Source: Cytophagales bacterium (GTDB lineage Bacteria; Bacteroidota; Bacteroidia; Cytophagales; VRUD01). From it: a DNA stretch of 33,340 nucleotides. Where the stretch lies: positions 1 to 33,340 of the forward strand of contig VRUD01000049.1 of NCBI GenBank assembly GCA_019456305.1, read 5' to 3'. The notes under the pieces were generated by a model, which had not been told where the DNA came from, did not search any database, and worked only from the letters and a program-made list of their open reading frames with translations. The stretch's first letter is position 1. Every line of letters begins with the position of its first letter. This document shows positions 16,498 through 25,506 of the stretch, one piece after another. Made by a program: the position numbers and the translations under genes.

Positions 16498-18516
16498 TTA
16501 TCTATGCACAAATTCAGCTTTTGCCCTGGCTCCTTCTTTCATGAATGTCTCCAGGCCAATTTTCATATCCTCTGTATTGATGCATTCACCAAACAACTTT
16601 GCTTCCAATTCAAGTCCTTCTTCAAGGGACATTTTAGCGCCTTCATAAATTGCTTTGGTAAGAATTCCGTCAATCTTTTTGCTCAGATGACCGATGTTGA
16701 TTTCAGGTACTCCCCCGTTTCCGGCCAGTGGTACTTCCTGAAGTTGTTTAATATCAATTTCTCCGTTTGCAACCTGTCTTATAAGGTTGACAGCTTCTTC
16801 AATAAGCTCTCCTTCAGCCTCTTTATGAACCAAACCAATTTCGGCTGCTTCTTTAGACGAAACTGTACGTCCTGTTCTTAATATTTCACCGGCTTTATCC
16901 AAACCGATCAACCTGGGCAGGCGCTGTGTCCCACCGGCACCGGGAATAAATCCGAGGTTCACTTCGGGCTGGCACACCACAACCGGCATGTTCTTTTTGC
17001 AGATTCGCAATGTACAAGCCATTGCCAGCTCATTGCCTCCACCAAATGCAAATCCATTGTAGGCGCAAACAACCGGCTTTTTAAGATTTTCGATATAGTT
17101 CAAGACACTATGGAAGTTTTTGGAAGATTGGTAGCCCTCTTCGGGAGTTTTACATTGCGCCAGCTCTTTAATGTCAGCGCCTGAAACAAATGCCTTGTTA
17201 CCAAAGCCGGTAAGAACCGTGCCGATGATAGATGAGTCATTCTCAATTTCTTCAAAATGTTTGCGGAGTTCGTTCAGTACAGTGTTGTTCAGAGCATTTA
17301 AGACCCTGGGGCGCTTGATGGTTAGCACAGCAATGTTATTTTTTCTTTTTTTTATCACATTTGAAATTTCCCACTTTCCTGTTTTTGCAGCCACTTTAAG
17401 ACTACCAGGTACTTCAAATCCATAGTGTTCATTGCAAAATGCCTGTACGGCAGATAATGCTTTGCGGACTTCCATTTTATTCATCATTGTAAATGGAGCT
17501 TTTATGACCAAAGCAATTTCACAAGCCATATTAAGGTCGCTTATATCACAAATTCCCAAATCCAGTATATAGGATGCCAGGCCAAAATAAGCGCCCAGGA
17601 ACTGCTTCGTCAACGCTTCTTCTTTTTCGGAAACTACTTCCACTTTTTCATCTCTTGAAGCGATGTCCCAGCCGGTATTGTTTTTCACTGCCTCCTTTAA
17701 AGCGTTGGGCGACCTGAACCAGGGCATCAGCAATTTGTTCATTTCATCAAGCCCGTGGTTGGTGATGGGGTTGCCTCCTGTCAGTGTTAAAGCAGTGAAC
17801 GGACCAACGCCCAATCCCAGGGTTTTCATCGCAACGGCATCAATCTCTTTCACGGTACCGTATCCTTTTTCCAGGCACAAGATTGCGGTCTGGCACAGCC
17901 CTTCAAAGATGGGGTCAATGGCATATCCGTAAGAACTTTTGACCTTTATCGGTATTTTCCCAATGGATTCGTAAAAGCCCAGCAAAGTTTCTACAAGTTC
18001 TTTATCAGTTTTATCAGAAGGGATTAATTCAACTACCGGGTTTCTTTCGGCAGGAAAAAAGTAGTGTATCACCAAACTCCTGCTTTGATCTTTGATGTTC
18101 TTAAAGATCACTTCGGGCTGCATGTGTGATGAGTTGGAGAAGAACAGGCACTTATCATCACAAATGCTTTCCACCTGTTTGAAGATGGCATCTTTGATGT
18201 TTTCGTCTTCAGTAGCCGCCTCCAGCACGATTTCTGAGCCGGAGATTGCCTGGTAATCAGTTGTGTAGGTGATGGAGGTTTTCATGGTTTCTGCCATTTC
18301 CGGCTTGAAAGCGCCTGTTTCAACTCCTTTGGCGATCTTCTTCTCAATTTTTGCTTTTGCTTTTTCAATAGCTTCTTCAGCAATGTCAACTATTACTAAT
18401 TTCACATCATGCTTCGCGAAAACCTTTGCAAAGTGTAATGCAATGTCGGGGCCTATTTGCCCTGCTCCGATTATAGAAAGTTTTGAGATGGAGAGGTTTT
18501 TGTACTGATAGCTCAT
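16498..18516 (-). CDS. 3-hydroxyacyl-CoA dehydrogenase / enoyl-CoA hydratase fusion
   Basis: A 672-residue bifunctional protein with the dehydrogenase first and the hydratase last, the reverse of FadB. Residues about 12-22 hold the NAD-binding LSIIGAGQIG, and HYFFPAERNPVVELIP (about 155-170) holds the catalytic histidine region. From about residue 400 there is a crotonase domain with GADIKEL and both catalytic glutamates (GGGNELAMAC and QPEVNLGFIPGAGGTQRLPR). The dehydrogenase would make 3-oxopimelyl-CoA from 3-hydroxypimelyl-CoA. The hydratase could serve the later crotonyl-CoA step after glutaryl-CoA is decarboxylated. It starts five bases after the upstream stop, in one operon. Confidence 0.88.
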   Translation of the reverse strand: MSYQYKNLSISKLSIIGAGQIGPDIALHFAKVFAKHDVKLVIVDIAEEAIEKAKAKIEKKIAKGVETGAFKPEMAETMKTSITYTTDYQAISGSEIVLEAATEDENIKDAIFKQVESICDDKCLFFSNSSHMQPEVIFKNIKDQSRSLVIHYFFPAERNPVVELIPSDKTDKELVETLLGFYESIGKIPIKVKSSYGYAIDPIFEGLCQTAILCLEKGYGTVKEIDAVAMKTLGLGVGPFTALTLTGGNPITNHGLDEMNKLLMPWFRSPNALKEAVKNNTGWDIASRDEKVEVVSEKEEALTKQFLGAYFGLASYILDLGICDISDLNMACEIALVIKAPFTMMNKMEVRKALSAVQAFCNEHYGFEVPGSLKVAAKTGKWEISNVIKKRKNNIAVLTIKRPRVLNALNNTVLNELRKHFEEIENDSSIIGTVLTGFGNKAFVSGADIKELAQCKTPEEGYQSSKNFHSVLNYIENLKKPVVCAYNGFAFGGGNELAMACTLRICKKNMPVVVCQPEVNLGFIPGAGGTQRLPRLIGLDKAGEILRTGRTVSSKEAAEIGLVHKEAEGELIEEAVNLIRQVANGEIDIKQLQEVPLAGNGGVPEINIGHLSKKIDGILTKAIYEGAKMSLEEGLELEAKLFGECINTEDMKIGLETFMKEGARAKAEFVHR

Positions 18517-18521
18517 GGTTT

Positions 18522-20387
18522 TTATAGGTTTAATACTTTTTTATTTTTCAGTTGTTTGTTAAATATATTTTTGGCGATTATTGCTGCCCCCAGTGAGGTA
18601 ATATATTGCGGGTTTTCGACTATATGCACTTCATTTTGAAACTTTTCTTCCAGGAGTTTTTTCAGGTGAGGATGGTGGGCAATTACACCGCCTATCATGT
18701 AAACGGGAACTGCCGTATCTACTCTTAGCTTTGCCACCCTGTTGGCAATGGAGATATAGATCCCCTTTGAGATGTCTTCAATTGGAACGCCATCAAAGAG
18801 CCATCCCATTATCTCTGTCTTGGCGAAAACGGTACAGAAGCTATTGAGCTCTTTTTTGAAATCGGATTTAGATGCAAGGTCGCTCATTTCCCGGGTCGTA
18901 ATTTCCGCCCGCTCGGCAATCTCTGTGATAAATGCCCCCGTACCTGCAGCACATTTATCGTTCAAATAAAAACTGTCTACCTGATCCCGCTCATCACACT
19001 TTATTACCTTAATATCCTCTCCTCCGATATCAATGATGTTTTTAACCCCGGAATAATGCTTTGCTGCTCCCGCAGCAGCACAATTTATTTCTGTTTTTAT
19101 GATATCGGCATCAGGAAAATGTTTGCGGCCATAACCCGTTGCACAGCTATATTTGACGGGAAAATCCGATTGAATCATCTGCAGCACATGTTTTAAAGCA
19201 ATTTTCTCCCGGTTCAAAGTTTGCAGTGCATGTTGATATATGATTTTCCCGCTATCATCAATTACAGTAAACTTAGTATAGGCAGACCCGAGATCAATGC
19301 CCATAAAACAATGCCTGGCTTTTGAAGGGGTATTTTTCTTATTTTCCTTAAAGATATTTAGACCTGATTCTCCTTTATATGGCAAATTATTATTGCTGAC
19401 AGGTTGGTATAATAATTGTTTTTGTGTAATGGCTTTCACCAAACTTGTAAAGGTGAGATTCAAAGGCGTTTCGATGCGATGTTTTTTACCATATTCAACA
19501 ATTTTACCATTGAAGTAATCTATTTCGGTTTCCCTGTTATTGATCAGGTCAACTGCCAGGGAAGGAAAGTGATCACCGGCATTTTTTAAATAACGCAGGC
19601 ATTTTTTGATAAAGCCAACTCCAAATTTTATTTTTTTTGCTTTAGCCACCTCTACCGCTTCTTCAATAACCCGTTCAATAAGCTGTATGGTATCGGGCAT
19701 TGCCATTGCTTCTGCCATCGTAAATTTTCCAACCCCGCATAAAGCGCTTAATGAAGAATTAAGGATGGTTTTTTCCCAACTTCTTTTTAAAATCTCAAAC
19801 GAATCCACAACCTCGGTTTGCAGCTTTACCTCGTTAAGCCATGCTCCAAAAAACTTTGCTGTTTTCTCCTGGCTATCGTCTATAGAGGCAATATAATTGG
19901 GAGGATTGAAAAAGGTAACTTTTACTACGTTAGGCGCCTGAAGATTGCCTGCAAAATTGAGCACCATGCGCAAGGTTTGAGATTCACCGAAAACAGCGGC
20001 AAGGATTTGTTCTACATCTATTCCATTTTGAGCGCTAAGAACACAGAGCTTGCCGTTTTTAAGCATTGCTGCCTCTTTCACCACACGGGGCATTTGGTGG
20101 GTTTTTAAGGAAAATATCAGCAGGTCCGGATCGTGGCCGGCTAATTCACTGATGGATGTACATATATTTTTGAAAGGGGCTTGTTTGTTTATTACACCTT
20201 CCAGGCGAAGGCCTTCTCTCCGTACCAGGTTGATTTTTATTTTGTCAATATCGCAAAGCACAACTTCACACCCGGCTTCCTGCAGGTGCACTGCTAAGAT
20301 CATTCCTACCGGGCCCAAGCCGATGATGCCGATCTTTTGAGGCGTCTTACCTACAGATCGTTTTATTTTTTTATTACGGATACTCAT
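18522..20387 (-). CDS. Fused ketopantoate-reductase-like dehydrogenase and BadF/HgdC-type activase ATPase
   Basis: A 621-residue fusion. Residues about 17-325 are a complete PanE/ApbA-type reductase: GLGPVG (23-28), the catalytic-type lysine in WEKTILNSSLSAL (Lys206) and TEIDYFNG-IVEYG. Residues about 359-610 are a CoA-enzyme activase of the ASKHA fold: MGIDLGSAYTK phosphate loop, IDIGGEDIK, and the two cluster cysteines in NDKCAAGTGAF (Cys479) and SFCTVFAKTEI (Cys518). Activases of this type form [4Fe-4S] dimers that push electrons into 2-hydroxyacyl-CoA dehydratases or benzoyl-CoA reductases using ATP. It overlaps the preceding dehydratase-like gene by 14 bases. The reductase half could supply a 2-hydroxy acid for the partner enzyme; that is inference. 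Confidence 0.88.
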   Translation of the reverse strand: MSIRNKKIKRSVGKTPQKIGIIGLGPVGMILAVHLQEAGCEVVLCDIDKIKINLVRREGLRLEGVINKQAPFKNICTSISELAGHDPDLLIFSLKTHQMPRVVKEAAMLKNGKLCVLSAQNGIDVEQILAAVFGESQTLRMVLNFAGNLQAPNVVKVTFFNPPNYIASIDDSQEKTAKFFGAWLNEVKLQTEVVDSFEILKRSWEKTILNSSLSALCGVGKFTMAEAMAMPDTIQLIERVIEEAVEVAKAKKIKFGVGFIKKCLRYLKNAGDHFPSLAVDLINNRETEIDYFNGKIVEYGKKHRIETPLNLTFTSLVKAITQKQLLYQPVSNNNLPYKGESGLNIFKENKKNTPSKARHCFMGIDLGSAYTKFTVIDDSGKIIYQHALQTLNREKIALKHVLQMIQSDFPVKYSCATGYGRKHFPDADIIKTEINCAAAGAAKHYSGVKNIIDIGGEDIKVIKCDERDQVDSFYLNDKCAAGTGAFITEIAERAEITTREMSDLASKSDFKKELNSFCTVFAKTEIMGWLFDGVPIEDISKGIYISIANRVAKLRVDTAVPVYMIGGVIAHHPHLKKLLEEKFQNEVHIVENPQYITSLGAAIIAKNIFNKQLKNKKVLNL

Positions 20388-21597
20388 TTAAAACTTTTTG
20401 ACTTTCTAATTGTTCAATAAATGTCTCGATTTTTGTAATGGACTGTCCTTCTGAGAAAAAACGCAGATCACACAGGTCACCTTCTATCACGAGGTATGGG
20501 ATGCCTGTTTCTTCTTTAAGCCGTAAAGGCAAACCAAACCGGGCGTTTGAATTGTTGAAACAGGTTTTTGCATCGTGGAATATAATGCCATCTATGTCAT
20601 ACTCCTCTATCCAGGATTTAAAGAATTCCATCTTTGCTTTTTCACTTCTATTAATGAAAATCTGTGTATAAGCCAATGCAGATGATTCAAAGGGCTTCTT
20701 TTCATCAAAATTGTCAAAGATCCAACTGTTGCAGTAAGTGGAGGCAACCACCGCAGCATTATTTTCTGCGAACAGGTCGGACAATGTTCTTAGCTTACCC
20801 CAGATGGGCATCCCATCCCAAAAGATGCGGGACTCTTCCCGGTCCAGAAAACCTATTCCCTTTTTTACATTGTCTTCTAATTCATTCAGCAGCGCCTGGT
20901 AATAATCTGTTGCCTGCTGCGTGCCTCTGAGGATAACGATCGGCCCCATGTGAATGGTGCCGTCAAAAAAGCTGAGAGGTGACGGAGATGCTTTGGCTGT
21001 TTGCAATACCTTTTGCCATAGCAGAGTAGCTTCATTGCTTAATTTCAAGCATTCACCAAAGTTGTCAATATCAAATTTATTGCCTGAAACATCCTCACAA
21101 ACAGGGATCATTTTTTTGAATTGCTGAACCACCAGATCAATTTCATTCTTGCTCACCTCATCTAAGTATCTCGGGGGGTGTATGCCGGCAATAGGGCATT
21201 TATAGTGATTAGCGTAGAATGTGAACCATTCCTCTACTTCCCTGCACTGGTTGGTATTATAAACAATTAAATCCGGCTTAGGTATGCTCTTTAATCCGTA
21301 ATGTTTTTGGAGCGGTGTTTCCTTGTTAAGAAAAGCTCCGATATCGCTGGTGGTATAAGAACAAATATCACTTGAAAATCCGCATCTGACAGCTGCAGGA
21401 ATATAGTCCCCGGCCGTTCTCGTTGCACCTAGCAAAGCTCCATGATTTTCAGGGAAATAAACTTCAAACCCAAAGGACCTCAACAACTCTGCCGGCCCGA
21501 CACTGGTGCACCATGCAACCTTAGGAGCATTAGCAAAACAGGCGAAGTAATCGTGCATTACTTTTTTTAATAGAGCAGTTGTTTTTATTTTGTACAT
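20374..21597 (-). CDS. 2-hydroxyacyl-CoA dehydratase / BcrB-like subunit
   Basis: A 407-residue member of the HgdB/FldB/BcrB family, which binds a [4Fe-4S] cluster and the CoA substrate. Family sequence includes GPIVILRGTQQATDYYQALL, WDGMPIWGKLRTLSDLF, STYCNSWIFDNF and the C-terminal GIPYLVIEGDLCDLRFF. Candidate ligand cysteines are in RCGFSSDICSYT, the YCNSW box and KTCFNN. Only one such subunit is present here, whereas most dehydratases and benzoyl-CoA reductases use two different ones. It may form a homodimer with the fused activase that overlaps it. Substrate unknown: a 2-hydroxyacyl-CoA or an aromatic acyl-CoA. Confidence 0.82.
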   Translation of the reverse strand: MYKIKTTALLKKVMHDYFACFANAPKVAWCTSVGPAELLRSFGFEVYFPENHGALLGATRTAGDYIPAAVRCGFSSDICSYTTSDIGAFLNKETPLQKHYGLKSIPKPDLIVYNTNQCREVEEWFTFYANHYKCPIAGIHPPRYLDEVSKNEIDLVVQQFKKMIPVCEDVSGNKFDIDNFGECLKLSNEATLLWQKVLQTAKASPSPLSFFDGTIHMGPIVILRGTQQATDYYQALLNELEDNVKKGIGFLDREESRIFWDGMPIWGKLRTLSDLFAENNAAVVASTYCNSWIFDNFDEKKPFESSALAYTQIFINRSEKAKMEFFKSWIEEYDIDGIIFHDAKTCFNNSNARFGLPLRLKEETGIPYLVIEGDLCDLRFFSEGQSITKIETFIEQLESQKVLNEYP

Positions 21598-21615
21598 GTT
21601 TTTTCAGTAATATTC

Positions 21616-22608
21616 TTATTTTTTATCCATTTCTACCACCCATATACCCCTAAGTTGGTTTTCAGCATAACCTTTTGCCATATCTTTTGGGTATAGAGAA
21701 TTTAGTTTTTCGAGAGTTGCTGGTTGTATTTGGGTATTGGGTTTACCGTGGCATTGCATACACATTTTATTGGTGACAATGGGGTAATAACCTACCATTA
21801 TCCCATTTATTTCCAGCACTTGTGACTTTATTTTTCTCCCTTTGGCAAGAATTTGTTTACTAACATCAATATATTTTAATTCAGATTCATTTGCAGCATT
21901 AAGCGGATTTCTGGGTTTATCAGAAACCCTTTTGATTTTTGTATTTAAAGCAATAGCCATACTGTCTGTCAAGGGGTAAGCTCTCTCATTACAAAATTCT
22001 ACCGCGTTTTCTGTCCCCTTACTTTTTATGGCTCCTTTTAGACTTTTGCCCAACACCGATTTGGTTGACATAGCATAGTTTTGCCCTATCTCTTCATAAG
22101 ATAAATCTTCTAAATTTACCTTATGTTTTTGCTTTTCCTCTTCGTAATGTTTTCCATACCAATCCGGAGTTTCAAGTTCCGTACTGTAGATATAGTTTGC
22201 AATTTGACTTAGCTGTTCCTCCGAAAGATTAAATTTTGGCATTAAGCCGAAATGTTCTATCGCTTGCGGTATTTTTACTTTTTCTTCCGTAGGGTCGCTT
22301 ACAAATTCAATAAGAGCATTGGTAAAACTCTCTTTGGGTACTCCTTCATTTACATAGTATTTTTTTATATCTGCCATTGACGGAGCTACTTTATTTTCAA
22401 TATTCACATTAGGGCTATGGCACGAAAAACAACTTGATTCAAGCAATTGAAATCCTTTACTCAAGTCTTCGTTTGTTGTCTCCACCTCAACAGGTTCTTC
22501 ACTCAGATTGACTTGATCTGTTTTTTCCCCGGTACTATTTTGGTTACAGCTAACCAATGCTATTAAAACACCAATTGTTAATACGCTTATTTTTGTTCTA
22601 TTTATCAT
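21616..22608 (-). CDS. Lipoprotein cytochrome with Tll0287-like haem domain
   Basis: A 330-residue exported protein. The lipobox LVSC ends at Cys21, so it is probably an anchored lipoprotein. A cytochrome c domain follows with SCFSCH (CxxCH at 60-64) and a likely methionine ligand in FGLMPKFN. Residues about 150-328 look like the Tll0287-like/DUF3365 domain with its own CMQCH haem site (283-287) and the phrase TNKMCMQCHGKPN. Domains of this family sense redox state or ligands, or carry electrons. It sits in the middle of the aromatic-degradation operon with a 165-base gap before it and 18 bases after it. Its role there is unknown. Confidence 0.82.
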   Translation of the reverse strand: MINRTKISVLTIGVLIALVSCNQNSTGEKTDQVNLSEEPVEVETTNEDLSKGFQLLESSCFSCHSPNVNIENKVAPSMADIKKYYVNEGVPKESFTNALIEFVSDPTEEKVKIPQAIEHFGLMPKFNLSEEQLSQIANYIYSTELETPDWYGKHYEEEKQKHKVNLEDLSYEEIGQNYAMSTKSVLGKSLKGAIKSKGTENAVEFCNERAYPLTDSMAIALNTKIKRVSDKPRNPLNAANESELKYIDVSKQILAKGRKIKSQVLEINGIMVGYYPIVTNKMCMQCHGKPNTQIQPATLEKLNSLYPKDMAKGYAENQLRGIWVVEMDKK

Positions 22609-22773
22609 TTTTTTAATTATTTAAAATAATATCTTTAATATCAATTGTTCTATTTTAAGCTTTCTTTCTCCTCATGAGCAATGAATCAATACTAATTGTT
22701 TAGGTCAAGTTTTATACATTTTTCTTAATAAAGCACAACTAAAAACTAATAACCATTAACATATAACTTCCTC

Positions 22774-24483
22774 TCACAGCCTGACCACAAACACTTCTTC
22801 AGTAACAGGAAAATCAGCTCCATAAAGATTCTCCAAGTGTGCCCTGTAAGTTTTTATCACATTATTTGGAGCTACTTTCATTGATGGCGTTAACGTATTG
22901 TTCTCAATTGAAAGTTCATCGTCAATGAGCATTGCTGCTTTGACGCGGGCAAACTTTTGACCGATTGCGCAGTTGGCATCATTCAGACAGCCGTGCAAAC
23001 ATTTTGCATACTCATTCATCGTCTTGGGGCAGAAACATCCTTCTAAAGGGGTAACCTCATAACCGGGGTTATTCAAGAGATCACGATTTGGGAAAAGCAA
23101 AGCAACCGGATATTCTTCTCCTTTTCCTGTTACCAAAGCATAAGCAATGTAATGACACTTTTTTTCGATCAGCTTCTCCAGGTCAGTTGGGATCACCTTT
23201 TCTCCGTTAGAGAGCTTGAATATCCTGTCTTTGCGAGTGATCAGTTTCAGCCCGGTTTCGGTAAATTCCCCCACATCTCCTGTGCGAAACCAGCCATCTT
23301 TGGTAAATACATCTGCGTTGGCTTCTTCATTATTATAATATCCCGCCATGACATTGGGGCCTTTTACCTGTATCTCTCCATCATCTGCAATGCGAATACT
23401 CACTTCCGGAATGGGTTTTCCTATTACCCCTGTTTCCCTTTTTATTTTCGGATCGGTAAGCGTACAGCAGGGAGATGTTTCAGTGAGACCCCATCCTTCT
23501 ATGACGGGGATATTCCTTTTTTCAAATTCGAGGGAGAGTTTTTCAGACAGGGGCGCTGCAGCAGTGAAAATGAACTTCAACCCTGAATGGAAGAAGAGAG
23601 CTTCTGCTTCCTTGCTTTCTTTTGTCAGATCTACTAATGCCTGGTAAACTTTGGGTACACTAAAAAAAATGGTTGGCTTTATTAGTTTCCAATTTTCCAT
23701 TATGACCTTTGGGTCTTTACCATAACCGGATTCAAGCGAAAGTGTTGCTCCATAGCACAAAGCCGTGAAGAGCTCAAAAATACCCCCAAAACTGTGGTGC
23801 CAGGGCAGGTAGGATAATAAACGGTCATTTTCATCAATATCCCACAAGGTTTTCCGGGCGGCTTGCTGGGATAAGATGTTTTTGTGTGTTAATTGTACGC
23901 ATTTGGGCGTGCCCATAGTACCTGATGTGTACATATTTAAACATATCTCATCAGGTTGAGCATCAGTGTTGAATGTAAAATCGGGGGAGGACTTTTCCTT
24001 TAGTAACTCAGTGAAGGGCTCCATGTTAGGAAATCTTTTATCTTCTATATTGTCAAAGACAAATATTTGATTTAGCAATAGATTTGGGTCTATATTGTCT
24101 AATTGATGCTCTCCCGAAACAGCAAGATACTTTGCATCAGAATGATTGATTAACAATTCAGCCGTATCTTTTTTGAACCAGGCAAAGATGGGGACGGCAA
24201 TGCCACCGGAAGCCATCACTGCCAGTTCAAGCTCAAGCATTTCAAGGCGGTTGGGTGAGAAAAGAACGATTTTATCGCCCTTTGAGAAGCCAAACCGTTT
24301 TAAATTAAAGGCAATGTTCTCTATGTCGTTGTAAAACTCATTCCAACTGATGCCTTTATATTCTCCCTCTTTTTTTTCCTGACAGGCGATCTTATTTCCC
24401 AACCGCTGCACATTTTGCTGAAGCATTTGAGCAATGTTGGGAATGATCTTGTCTGATTTTTTATCTGATTTGAGAAGTTTCAT
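22774..24483 (-). CDS. AMP-forming acyl-CoA ligase, candidate benzoate-CoA ligase
   Basis: A 569-residue adenylate-forming enzyme of the long-chain acyl-CoA synthetase group. It has the ATP loop YTSGTMGTPKCVQLTHKN, GWGLTETSPCCT, and GWFRTGDVGEF with the ribose-binding aspartate. The C-terminal part has an odd cysteine-bearing segment (EGCFCPKTMNEYAKCLHGCL) and LTPSMKVAPNNVI. By sequence it is nearer to fatty-acid ligases than to the classical benzoate-CoA ligases of about 520 residues. Because it starts three bases after bcrD, it is the best candidate in the window for activating benzoate or another aromatic acid. The substrate is an inference from position. Confidence 0.82.
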   Translation of the reverse strand: MKLLKSDKKSDKIIPNIAQMLQQNVQRLGNKIACQEKKEGEYKGISWNEFYNDIENIAFNLKRFGFSKGDKIVLFSPNRLEMLELELAVMASGGIAVPIFAWFKKDTAELLINHSDAKYLAVSGEHQLDNIDPNLLLNQIFVFDNIEDKRFPNMEPFTELLKEKSSPDFTFNTDAQPDEICLNMYTSGTMGTPKCVQLTHKNILSQQAARKTLWDIDENDRLLSYLPWHHSFGGIFELFTALCYGATLSLESGYGKDPKVIMENWKLIKPTIFFSVPKVYQALVDLTKESKEAEALFFHSGLKFIFTAAAPLSEKLSLEFEKRNIPVIEGWGLTETSPCCTLTDPKIKRETGVIGKPIPEVSIRIADDGEIQVKGPNVMAGYYNNEEANADVFTKDGWFRTGDVGEFTETGLKLITRKDRIFKLSNGEKVIPTDLEKLIEKKCHYIAYALVTGKGEEYPVALLFPNRDLLNNPGYEVTPLEGCFCPKTMNEYAKCLHGCLNDANCAIGQKFARVKAAMLIDDELSIENNTLTPSMKVAPNNVIKTYRAHLENLYGADFPVTEEVFVVRL

Positions 24484-24486
24484 TTT

Positions 24487-25326
24487 TTAACCAACTGTTA
24501 TTGCTTCTTTTTCTTTTAACTTGAAATATCTATACCCGCCCCACAACGCTGCTCCAACTGCACCGGAATAAATTGCATCGGGATGGGACCTGATCTCCAT
24601 ATCGGCTTTACTTTCTTGTGCTAATTCCTGAACTGCCTGAACCATCCCTTTGTTCATTCCCATTCCCCCTGTTAAAATTATGGGCGATTCTGCTTTTAAG
24701 GAGGATAGCAACCTGACAGCCCTGTTGGCGATTGATAGATGTATGCCTTTGATAATATCGGGTGTGGAAATTCCCCTTGAAACCGAATTGATCACATCGG
24801 TCTCAGCCAGGACGGCACAGATGCCGGAGGGTGTTTCAGGGTCTTTTGCCTGAAGTGAAATATCGCCTACTTCGTCAATTGCCAATCCCAGGTAACGGGA
24901 GATATTCTCAATAAACTGCCCCGAACCGGAAGCACATTGCCCTGTCATTTTATAATCCAATACCCTTCCCTGTTCGTTTATCTTTATTGCTTTCACGTAT
25001 AAGCCACCCATATCTACCACAGTTCTGACGCTTGGGTCAAAGAACAGCCCTCCTTTTGCATGGGTGGTCATGCTGTAAAAATGTCCTTTCTTCCGTCTAA
25101 CCATCTCACCCTCACCGGTAGAGGCAAGGTAAGCGAGGTCCTCGTATTTTAAATTGTTCTTGTCTAACAAGTAATTGATGAGTTCATCGGCTACTTCAGT
25201 GGGGTTGCGTTTCCTGATTTTTTCTACCTGTTTGTCAATCAGGACAGGGTTGTCAGAATAATTCATCAACGCTGTTTTGATGTAACTGCCGCCAACGTCT
25301 ATGCCCAACGTATATGATTCTTTCAT
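24487..25326 (-). CDS. bcrD: Benzoyl-CoA reductase subunit D (ATPase)
   Basis: A 279-residue ASKHA ATPase subunit of the class I benzoyl-CoA reductase. It has the phosphate-1 loop LGIDVGGSYIKTAL, VDMGGLYVK, TGQCASGSGQFIENISRYLG with cluster cysteine 131, and Cys170 in SGICAVLAETDVINS, then LTGGMGMNKG. Together with BcrA it forms the [4Fe-4S]-bridged electron-activating half of the enzyme and hydrolyses ATP to drive ring reduction. It is separated from bcrA by a lipoprotein gene and 180 bases of non-coding sequence, which is unusual. The ligase gene follows three bases later. Confidence 0.92.
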   Translation of the reverse strand: MKESYTLGIDVGGSYIKTALMNYSDNPVLIDKQVEKIRKRNPTEVADELINYLLDKNNLKYEDLAYLASTGEGEMVRRKKGHFYSMTTHAKGGLFFDPSVRTVVDMGGLYVKAIKINEQGRVLDYKMTGQCASGSGQFIENISRYLGLAIDEVGDISLQAKDPETPSGICAVLAETDVINSVSRGISTPDIIKGIHLSIANRAVRLLSSLKAESPIILTGGMGMNKGMVQAVQELAQESKADMEIRSHPDAIYSGAVGAALWGGYRYFKLKEKEAITVG

Positions 25327-25506
25327 GTTTTTAGGTTTATGTAAAAAATAGTGTTATTGCTATGTAATTTTTCCCTCGAAACAAACTCGCCAAAATGCTA
25401 AAACCCTTTAATGATAGACCTTTTGACCCATTTGCTTTGCACAGCGTTAGCTCCTAGTGGGCGATTTCTGGCTATCTATAAAAAGTGGTACGTTTAATTT
25501 AATGTC

